Shown here in pieces: positions 1 through 5,342 of a stretch of DNA of 7,430 nt. Both the position numbers and the translations under genes were made by a program. This stretch comes from Spirochaetales bacterium (GTDB taxonomy: Bacteria > Spirochaetota > Spirochaetia > ARS1246): the NCBI GenBank assembly GCA_018644745.1, contig JABGPX010000668.1, positions 1 to 7,430 of the forward strand. The letters are read 5' to 3'. The notes under the pieces were generated by a model. It was not told where the DNA came from. It did no database searches and was given only the letters and a program-made list of their open reading frames with translations. Each line of letters opens with the position of its first letter. The first letter of the stretch is position 1.

Positions 1-366
1 ACCGGACACTTTCTTGATGTCAGGGACCGAATACGAGGAGGCCGCGCCAATATCGGCGAGCATAGGACGCAGCAGATGCTTGCTGGTCGCGCTGTAAATC
101 GACTCATCCCCGTATATACCGCGACATACAGGATAGCCCTCTTCGGTTTTTCCGATTTCTTCCAAAGGCCAATCGCCAAGATCTATGAGATCTATTGAAA
201 GGAGTTCACGAACCTTCTTGTCCCGCTCAAAGTGCTGATAATCATTGGGAAACTCCTCGCCTAAAAGCCTGTTCGCGATATCTGCTTCAATGCAGAGCTC
301 CCCCTTCGGTACCTTGTCGGCTTCTTTATGACCAATAGCATGCAGTACCCGTTCCCGACCCTTCAT
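1..366 (-). CDS. UroD-superfamily protein, N-terminal part (truncated by window edge)
   Basis: Only the first 122 codons are present; the reading frame is open at the left edge, so the C-terminal two thirds are missing. The start is RERVLHAIGHKEADKVP (residues 4-20), the N-terminal signature of uroporphyrinogen-decarboxylase-like proteins, followed by KGELCIE (21-27), which resembles methyltransferase-type members more than HemE. The ATG lies 3 nt after the TAA of the preceding UroD-like gene, and an AGGAA ribosome site sits inside the last codons of that gene, so the two are almost certainly co-transcribed and translationally coupled. The family contains HemE, corrinoid-protein methyltransferases such as MtaA/MtbA/CmuA, and many uncharacterised members. 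No HemE signature (RQAGR) is visible in the part present. The catalytic region is outside the window, so the reaction cannot be assigned. Confidence 0.85.
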   Translation of the reverse strand, partial: MKGRERVLHAIGHKEADKVPKGELCIEADIANRLLGEEFPNDYQHFERDKKVRELLSIDLIDLGDWPLEEIGKTEEGYPVCRGIYGDESIYSATSKHLLRPMLADIGAASSYSVPDIKKVSG

Positions 367-369
367 GTG

Positions 370-1356
370 TTAATATTCCTTAGAATAGTATCCATGCTCC
401 TCCCTGACCTCCAGCATAGCCTGATAGTTGTCCAGAGGAATTCCTTCAAAGATAGAATTGCAGCTGGAATAGATATAAGCGCCTCCGGGCATACCGTTGG
501 TCAACGCATATTCAGCGCTCCTCCTGACAGCCTCGGCGGGACCGGTCTGCAGGTATGAAGTGTTCACATTTCCCATTACCGCCACTCTGCCCCTGCATCG
601 CGTCTTGATTTCTCGTATATCCATTCCGGCGACAGGATCGATGGAGTGTATAGCGTGAGGTCCCGACTCGATGAGCATTTCTAAAATGGGAAGCATATTG
701 CCATCGGTGTGCTTGATTACCCAGGCGCCGGCGCGGCGCAGTTCTATAGTTTGATATCTTAAAAAAGGGAAAATAAATTCCTCAAACATGTCTGGAGGGA
801 GAAATGGACCAGTATTAAAGCAATAATCGGAGCAGTTATACAATACCTCGGCGCCGGCGTCGATCATCCTCTTCATGATTTCTACGGCCCAAACCGCGCG
901 CTCCCGGGCCTCTGCCTTCCGTTCATCAGGTGAGTCGTAAAAACTATATATGAAATCCTCATATCCTTGACCATCTGGAATCGCAAAAGTACCGTCAATT
1001 CCCATTGCGATGAGAATACTGCCTCCCGCCATATCGTACACCATCCGAATCACCTTCAAATGGTCTTCAATATCCGGATAGCTCCACGGAGGGACATAAC
1101 CGGGGCTGCATTCAATTGCCGGGGGATGGACAGTTATGGCGGACAGATCGAGGAGAGCCGCGGTTTCGGCGTAAATCTCCGCATTATTACGCAATGCTGC
1201 TTCCCGCTCCTTTCCGCGGAGTTTACCTAGTTGGTCACCCAGAAGAAGCTGTCGTCCAAGCAGGTCTTGATGGAGTTGGAAGTCAATTTCCATGGTAGGA
1301 ACTTTATCAGGGAGACCGCCGGAAAGAGCCGCAATCGCCCGGTCGCGGGGTTTCAG
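370..1356 (-). CDS. UroD-superfamily protein with probable CTG start
   Basis: A 328-residue cytoplasmic TIM-barrel protein of the uroporphyrinogen-decarboxylase superfamily. With the CTG start at 1356 the N-terminus reads KPRDRAIAALSGGLPDKVP (residues 2-20), matching both other UroD-like proteins in the window. Starting at the first ATG (1293) would give only 307 residues and remove this segment, and no ATG, GTG or TTG lies in frame between that ATG and an upstream TAA. Further landmarks are a TGPFLPPDMF segment (about 182-191), KHTDGN (215-220), a GNVNT motif (about 262-266) and SSCNSIFEGIP (about 297-307). H216, D218 and C299 may form a metal site: MtaA/MtbA-type methyltransferases use H-x-C plus a distant Cys, so here the first Cys is replaced by Asp. 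It lacks the HemE RQAGR motif, so haem synthesis is unlikely. Substrate unknown; a methyl/C1-transfer or lyase role is inference. Confidence 0.88.
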   Translation of the reverse strand: MKPRDRAIAALSGGLPDKVPTMEIDFQLHQDLLGRQLLLGDQLGKLRGKEREAALRNNAEIYAETAALLDLSAITVHPPAIECSPGYVPPWSYPDIEDHLKVIRMVYDMAGGSILIAMGIDGTFAIPDGQGYEDFIYSFYDSPDERKAEARERAVWAVEIMKRMIDAGAEVLYNCSDYCFNTGPFLPPDMFEEFIFPFLRYQTIELRRAGAWVIKHTDGNMLPILEMLIESGPHAIHSIDPVAGMDIREIKTRCRGRVAVMGNVNTSYLQTGPAEAVRRSAEYALTNGMPGGAYIYSSCNSIFEGIPLDNYQAMLEVREEHGYYSKEY

Positions 1357-1742
1357 TTTGGAGCCCCCCCTTTCACCAGGTTACCTTCCCATTTCGTGAT
1401 GCCGCCGAAATCTATTATGCCTGTGTAGCCAAGTTTCGCGAGAACCCGGTCTGTTTTTCCTGACCGGACACCGGCAGTGCAGTACACCACGATAACCGCG
1501 GATTTGTCATTTACGGGAAAGTTTTTTTTGATGAGCTCATGTGACATGTTGAGAGCTCCGGGTATATGACCGGATTCATATTCTTCAGCAGTTCGAACGT
1601 CATAAATGATGATATCGTCGCCGCCTGCAATTGCAGCCGATAAGCCGCTGTATGATGCGAGGCCAACGTCGGGGGCTTTCTCTTTCGGCGTACAGCCAAC
1701 TAGAGCGGTAAAGGCAATCAACAGGAGGCTTAGTTTCTTCAT
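1353..1742 (-). CDS. Rhodanese-domain lipoprotein
   Basis: A 129-residue single-domain rhodanese with an export signal. Residues 1-17 show two lysines, a hydrophobic stretch and a lipobox LVGC with the acylated Cys at 17, so the protein should be anchored outside the cytoplasmic membrane. The rhodanese fold follows: YDVRTAEEYESGHIPGA (47-63, the CH2A-type motif) and the active-site loop CTAGVRS with persulfide-carrying Cys88, then a GGITKWEG C-terminal motif (113-120). Rhodaneses move sulfane sulfur to acceptors such as cyanide or thiols, but the acceptor here is unknown. The ATG has a GGAG ribosome site 6 nt upstream. The gene sits 71 nt after the kinase-like gene and overlaps the following UroD-like start by 4 nt. 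An exported sulfur-transfer protein between cytoplasmic enzymes is odd; it may be coupled only for expression. Confidence 0.9.
   Translation of the reverse strand: MKKLSLLLIAFTALVGCTPKEKAPDVGLASYSGLSAAIAGGDDIIIYDVRTAEEYESGHIPGALNMSHELIKKNFPVNDKSAVIVVYCTAGVRSGKTDRVLAKLGYTGIIDFGGITKWEGNLVKGGAPN
1354..1373 (-). promoter_or_regulatory. Ribosome site and CTG start overlapping the rhodanese stop
   Basis: On the minus strand an AAAGGGGGGG tract (1364-1373) is followed by a 7-nt spacer and CTG (1356-1354). That CTG shares bases with the TGA stop (1355-1353) of the rhodanese gene as CTGA, like the common ATGA coupling junction. The purine-rich tract is a plausible Shine-Dalgarno sequence and decides the start of the UroD-like gene at 370-1356. 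CTG starts are rare, so the call rests mainly on the restored N-terminal motif. Confidence 0.6.
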
Positions 1743-1770
1743 CTATATCTCCAGAGCATACCTTTGAAAT

Positions 1771-1800
1771 ATAATAAGACTGCCGCCGCTGGTCACCCAA
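1771..1800 (-). promoter_or_regulatory. Possible internal promoter before the rhodanese gene
   Basis: In the 71-nt gap between the kinase-like gene and the rhodanese gene, the minus strand shows TTGGGT (1800-1795) and TATTAT (1776-1771) separated by 18 nt. The -10 matches consensus at 5 of 6 positions, the -35 at only 3 of 6. Transcription would begin about 20 nt upstream of the rhodanese ATG. This is the only gap over 20 nt within the left gene block, so a secondary promoter is plausible but unproven. No convincing terminator hairpin is visible in the gap. Confidence 0.3.
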
Positions 1801-1813
1801 AACCCGCCGATGC

Positions 1814-2758
1814 TCAAAGAGCCTCCACCAGAGGCGCCATCGCGGCAATTGTCGCGAGCCCGTGGCCCAAACAATCACTGCCGTCTTCTACGCACCACCA
1901 GGTGGAGAGAACGCGCTGAGCAAATCCCCATTTGAGAAGCCGGCGGCGGGGTATCTCGAGTACCTCTGAAAATATATCAATACGCCGTGAGTTGACTTCT
2001 CCTATATTATGGGTCTTTTCCAGGTCATTCGGGAAGTTACCAAGAAACTGACCAATCTCATATCCCGGAGGGCCGACCAAGCCCTTCGGATCGATTATCC
2101 GCCACACATTGTCACCGTCGTCGGCAACGTCACCGTTACCGTCACGTAATATATTCCAGTGATGATAATCGCCGTGGATCAGCACCTCTGTATCTGATGA
2201 TTCTATGAGCTCTGAGAAAAGAGATTCGGCCATCTTTACGTGAGCTTCCTGAAAAGGGCCGGTTCCTCCCCCATAGTGAGGCCTCAACTTGTCGAGGCCT
2301 TTCGTCCATTGAAGTACCGACGGCAGGGAATGGACCTTCGGGGCGGGTCGCAGCGATCTCTTCATCACTACAGCGGCAATCCGGGTCGCTTGCTCCCAAT
2401 CCTCAATATCTGCCAACGGTGTGCCCGGCCGAATCTCTTCGAGTATCATGGCGGTAAACTGCATGTTGGCGTCGAGCAGTTTGACATAGCCGGTCCCATC
2501 AAGAATCTGGAGAGCTTCAACTTCGCTGTTAAACTCGGCACTCGGAACTCCAGCCTTCAACACAACATACCTGCCGGTGCTCATTCGCGCCCTGGCAATA
2601 AAGTTGACGGAAAGATCCGGGATCACCTGGATTTCGGATAGCGACCAGTAATCAATACATGATTCAAGAATAGACGGGAACTCATTGATCCATTGCTTTC
2701 CCGCCTCTTTGAAAGTGGCGGCGATTTTGGTCTTGAAGTAATCTGGAAGCTGTATCAC
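1814..2758 (-). CDS. APH(6)/hydroxyurea-kinase-like phosphotransferase
   Basis: A 314-residue protein of the aminoglycoside/hydroxyurea phosphotransferase family (APH_6_hur type). Visible motifs are VVLK (65-68, nucleotide-binding Lys68), the catalytic loop HGDYHHWNI (195-203, catalytic Asp197 and Asn202) and the metal-binding IIDPKGLVGPPGYE (221-234, Asp223). The HGDxHHxN plus DPKGLVG combination is characteristic of streptomycin 6-kinases and their relatives. Between these motifs lies a Gly/Asp-rich insertion of about ten residues (around 207-217). The start is GTG, placed directly after the TAA of the ROK gene with no spacer and no clear Shine-Dalgarno, so translation likely depends on the ribosome finishing ROK. 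The N-terminus IQLPDYFK fits what I recall of the family start. Next to an isomerase and a sugar kinase, a metabolic sugar or sugar-like substrate seems at least as likely as antibiotic resistance; the substrate is not readable from sequence. Confidence 0.88.
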   Translation of the reverse strand: MIQLPDYFKTKIAATFKEAGKQWINEFPSILESCIDYWSLSEIQVIPDLSVNFIARARMSTGRYVVLKAGVPSAEFNSEVEALQILDGTGYVKLLDANMQFTAMILEEIRPGTPLADIEDWEQATRIAAVVMKRSLRPAPKVHSLPSVLQWTKGLDKLRPHYGGGTGPFQEAHVKMAESLFSELIESSDTEVLIHGDYHHWNILRDGNGDVADDGDNVWRIIDPKGLVGPPGYEIGQFLGNFPNDLEKTHNIGEVNSRRIDIFSEVLEIPRRRLLKWGFAQRVLSTWWCVEDGSDCLGHGLATIAAMAPLVEAL

Positions 2759-3709
2759 TTAGGAATGCTCGAGACCGTCTATGCCGACCGAAAGAGCCGC
2801 AATATCACCAATTTTCTCGCCAAGGCCGGCGGGTTCTATCCTGCAGACAGCGGCTGCGGGAGAAAGCGCCTCTGCCCTGATGACTTCTTCCGCGGGGGGT
2901 TGAAGGAACTTCCTGCTTCGCGCGAAGACGCTGCCAATAACAATTACCTCGGGATTAAGAATATCGATGATAATAGACAAACCTTTACCAAGCCACCGAC
3001 CGCTGAGACCCAGTATTGATTGAGCAAGCTTGTCGCCGGCTTCAGCTGCTTGCCCAACGATTCGAGCGGTGATGCTGTTTACACCGCTATCAGGAAGAAA
3101 ACTCACCGGATCGTCCTGCGCCAGCCGTTTCCTCACAATGTCCTTTGCCAGTTGAGCTATGCCGCCGCCGCTGCAGAAACCCTCGAATGAGCCTTCCTTA
3201 CCATAGCCTACCGGCCCGTCGTCGGCGAGGCGGATGTGTCCGACTTCGCCTGCCATACCATTGGTACCTTCGTAGAGGCGGCCATCGAGAATAATGCCGG
3301 AACCCAGCCCGGTGCCAAAGGTAAGGAAAACCATATTTCTTGTACCCTTGCCGGCCCCAAAACGATACTCGGCAAGAGCGCAGGCATTAGCGTCATTCTG
3401 AAGAAAGACAGGAAGGCCGAATGCTGACTCTAAAACATCCTTTATTCCTATGTTGTCCCATCCGGGAAGATTCGGAGGAGATTTGATGATACCGAGGGAA
3501 GAATCGAGAGGTCCGCCGCAGCTGATTCCGATCGCTTTTGGATGTTCTGATTCCAGGATTGCGCCAATAGCCGATTGTATTCGATCGAGGGTTGGGACCG
3601 GTCCGATGCCGGTAGCAAACTTATCTTTGCTTGTAATGCTGCCGTCCGCGTTTCCCGCTACGACCGCACACTTGGTTCCGCCAATATCTACGCCGATGTA
3701 TTCGCTCAT
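2759..3709 (-). CDS. ROK-family sugar kinase
   Basis: A 316-residue cytoplasmic kinase of the ROK family, which phosphorylates glucose, N-acetylhexosamines and similar sugars with ATP. Motifs in order: DIGGTK (8-13, phosphate loop), GISCGGPLD (61-69), NDANACALAE (105-114, catalytic base Asp106), FGTGLGSGI (131-139) and EVGHIR (155-160). No N-terminal DNA-binding helix-turn-helix is present, so it is an enzyme rather than a NagC/XylR-type repressor. The usual CxCGxxGCxE zinc motif reads VGYGKEGSFE (167-176): all three cysteines are replaced by V, Y and S, as in a zinc-less subgroup I recall from other bacteria. I chose the ATG at 3709 (GAAGG ribosome site 7-8 nt upstream) over one at 3829, which would add 40 unrelated residues and overlap the isomerase gene. 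It starts 17 nt after the isomerase gene and shares frame with the next kinase gene. The sugar is unknown. Confidence 0.92.
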   Translation of the reverse strand: MSEYIGVDIGGTKCAVVAGNADGSITSKDKFATGIGPVPTLDRIQSAIGAILESEHPKAIGISCGGPLDSSLGIIKSPPNLPGWDNIGIKDVLESAFGLPVFLQNDANACALAEYRFGAGKGTRNMVFLTFGTGLGSGIILDGRLYEGTNGMAGEVGHIRLADDGPVGYGKEGSFEGFCSGGGIAQLAKDIVRKRLAQDDPVSFLPDSGVNSITARIVGQAAEAGDKLAQSILGLSGRWLGKGLSIIIDILNPEVIVIGSVFARSRKFLQPPAEEVIRAEALSPAAAVCRIEPAGLGEKIGDIAALSVGIDGLEHS

Positions 3710-3726
3710 TGTTGTACCTTCTATAA

Positions 3727-4356
3727 CTAACTGAAAAAAGAATCCTCTACGGCTCTGCAGATCGCATGGTACACGGCGATATGGTATTCCTGTACGCGGT
3801 AGGTACGCGCGGCAGGTACTCGAATACATAGGTCGCAGATATTTAGAAGTTCACCGCCGTCCTCACCAGTCAGCCCGACGGTTCGGATACCAAGAGCCTT
3901 CCCGAGTTTTGCCGCGAGTACCACATTCTCCGAATTGCCCGATGTGGTTAAACCCAGAAGAACATCCCCCGCCTTTCCCAATCCCAGCAGGGCTTGAGCG
4001 AAGGTGAACGCCGGATCGACATCATTCCCAAAAGCCGTCGAGAACGCGAAATGCGAGGTAAGGGAGATTGCGGGAAGGGGCATCTGGAGATTCTCCGCAA
4101 ACCGGCTTTCCAGGTCGGGATATGCGCTTTTTATTTTGCCGGTGATATCATCCGACAACGGCCTAACTTTTTCAAATGATTTCAGCAGTTCCCCGACAAT
4201 GTGCTCGGAATCGGCCGCGCTGCCGCCGTTCCCGCAGGTGAGTACTTTGCCGCCGTTCATATAGCCGGTGACAATCAGATCGCAGGTGTCGGATATGGTA
4301 TGCATTGACGGCTCAAGATCCGGATAATGAGCCTGTAAATCTTCGAGTGCTTTCAC
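3727..4356 (-). CDS. SIS-domain sugar-phosphate isomerase, GmhA-like
   Basis: A 209-residue SIS-domain protein resembling sedoheptulose-7-phosphate isomerase GmhA and its DiaA relatives. CGNGGSAADSEHI (41-53) and TTSGNSENV (137-145) are the two phosphosugar-binding loops. The GmhA metal/catalytic set is present with matching spacing: H52 and E56, and Q189 and H197 in VQEYHIAVYHAICR (188-201), corresponding to the His/Glu and Gln/His pairs of the E. coli enzyme. It is somewhat longer than E. coli GmhA because of extra residues at about 68-90 (SDDITGKI onward). The start is GTG with GAGG 7 nt upstream. As the first gene of the minus-strand block it probably supplies a phosphosugar for the downstream kinases. 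No other heptose gene (GmhB, HddA/HldE) is visible, so lipopolysaccharide heptose synthesis is not demonstrated and the ketose/aldose pair may differ. Confidence 0.9.
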   Translation of the reverse strand: MKALEDLQAHYPDLEPSMHTISDTCDLIVTGYMNGGKVLTCGNGGSAADSEHIVGELLKSFEKVRPLSDDITGKIKSAYPDLESRFAENLQMPLPAISLTSHFAFSTAFGNDVDPAFTFAQALLGLGKAGDVLLGLTTSGNSENVVLAAKLGKALGIRTVGLTGEDGGELLNICDLCIRVPAARTYRVQEYHIAVYHAICRAVEDSFFS

Positions 4357-4388
4357 GTTGGTACCTCATTTCTTATTACAGTGCATTG

Positions 4389-4418
4389 AGAATACGCCCA
4401 TACATGAAAAAGTATCAA
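4389..4418 (-). promoter_or_regulatory. Candidate promoter of the minus-strand operon
   Basis: In the divergent intergenic region the minus strand carries TTGATA (4418-4413, 5 of 6 consensus) and TATTCT (4394-4389, 4 of 6) with an 18-nt spacer, about 32 nt upstream of the isomerase GTG. This is a reasonable sigma-70-type promoter for the isomerase, ROK, APH-like, rhodanese and UroD-like block. It was identified by eye only. Confidence 0.45.
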
Positions 4419-4429
4419 GAGGTTATTAT

Positions 4430-4458
4430 TTGCATCTTGGCGACTCAGGGATTATGCT
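4430..4458 (+). promoter_or_regulatory. Candidate promoter of the Fpg-like gene
   Basis: TTGCAT (4430-4435) and TATGCT (4453-4458) lie 17 nt apart, about 39 nt upstream of the Fpg-like ATG. Both hexamers are weak (3 of 6 and 4 of 6). The position is right for the gene, and the downstream AGGAGA (4484-4489) is a strong ribosome site 8 nt from the ATG. Confidence 0.33.
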
Positions 4459-4497
4459 GGTGAATAGTAATTCAGTACGCCACAGGAGATTGAATCA

Positions 4498-5334
4498 ATG
4501 CTGGAGTATCCGGAAATTAAAACGATAGCCGCACAAGCGGGGGATCTGCTTCAAAGGAAAGAAATCCAAGCGGCAAAGTTCCTCACGCCGGAAAAAAAGT
4601 TTGTCTTCTCATCAAATTCGCCGCAGGAGTTCTCCGAGCGTCTGGAGGGGCAGTCGGTTCACTCATGCTCGTCCTGCGGCAATCATCTGTTTATTGTAAT
4701 GAAGTCCGGCGCCGCACTGAATATCGGCGATACCGGCGGAAAAATCCTGTATCACAGCGATATAACGACTATGCCGAAAAAGCATGACATACGGATCGAT
4801 TTCTCCGACGGTACCACCCTTACTCATTCGGTCGTGATGTGGGGGTTTTTCGGAGCTCAAACACAATCTGAAATGGACGCGTCAATACAACGAATAAAAG
4901 ACGAGGCCAGGGAGCCTGTCCGGGGACAGGTGACACTCAAACATTTCCTGGCATTCCTGGCATCCTGGGATGAACGGGAAAAGGTCAACGCAAAGAAGCT
5001 GATAGTATCTAGAAAATATTTTACCGGCTTCGGCAACGGTTATGCTCAAGATATCCTCTGGCGCGCAGGTATCCATCCCCGCCGAAAGGTGAGCAGTTTC
5101 AGCGAAGAGGAGGCTGCACTCCTGTTCGAAGCTTTTCTCGATGTGGCGGATGAAGCAACCGGGGCAGGTGGCCGCATTACAGAACGTAATTTGCTAAATG
5201 AGCCGGGTAGCTACGAACCGGTTATGTATCGCGGGTCCCTCGGAAAGCCGTGCGGGAAATGCGGGGCAGAGATTGAGAAATTTTCATTTGAAGGCGGTGC
5301 ATGCTACATCTGCCCGGAATGCCAGCGGGTGTAG
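4498..5334 (+). CDS. Fpg/Nei-family DNA glycosylase homologue lacking the catalytic proline
   Basis: A 278-residue protein with the layout of formamidopyrimidine-DNA glycosylase/endonuclease VIII, which excise oxidised bases. The N-terminus is MLEYPEIKTI where Fpg has MPELPEVETI; the helix-two-turn-helix region contains GFGNGYAQDILWRAGIHP (177-194); the C-terminal zinc finger is CGKC (252-255) and CPEC (272-275), with exactly the CX2CX16CX2C spacing. Odd points: residue 2 is Leu, not the Pro whose amine forms the Schiff base; the hairpin Lys region (Fpg Lys57) reads CSSCGNHLF (57-65) with no Lys; and the zinc-finger Arg is replaced in EGGACYI. Glu3 and the GxGN Asn180 are kept. I recall a group of similar proteins in anaerobic bacteria, often annotated endonuclease VIII, so this looks like a family trait rather than decay. 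It may bind DNA or use a different chemistry. A strong AGGAGA supports the start. It is tail to tail with the next gene. Confidence 0.88.
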   Translation: MLEYPEIKTIAAQAGDLLQRKEIQAAKFLTPEKKFVFSSNSPQEFSERLEGQSVHSCSSCGNHLFIVMKSGAALNIGDTGGKILYHSDITTMPKKHDIRIDFSDGTTLTHSVVMWGFFGAQTQSEMDASIQRIKDEAREPVRGQVTLKHFLAFLASWDEREKVNAKKLIVSRKYFTGFGNGYAQDILWRAGIHPRRKVSSFSEEEAALLFEAFLDVADEATGAGGRITERNLLNEPGSYEPVMYRGSLGKPCGKCGAEIEKFSFEGGACYICPECQRV

Positions 5335-5342
5335 AAGTCGGC

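Noticed and set aside
1294..1380. Frameshift fusion of the rhodanese and UroD-like proteins across the G7 tract
   Set aside because: The tract is not a canonical slippery heptamer in the rhodanese frame, and a fusion would tether a cytoplasmic-type enzyme to an exported lipoprotein. A coupled CTG start explains the arrangement more simply.
3710..3829. A 40-residue N-terminal extension of the ROK kinase beginning at an ATG at 3829
   Set aside because: It overlaps the well-supported isomerase gene, has no family resemblance, and the ATG at 3709 has a good ribosome site and gives the canonical ROK N-terminus.
5335..5342. Bidirectional terminator between the convergent Fpg-like and UroD-like genes
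   Set aside because: Only 8 nt separate the stop codons, and I could not find a stable hairpin with a T-run in or around them.
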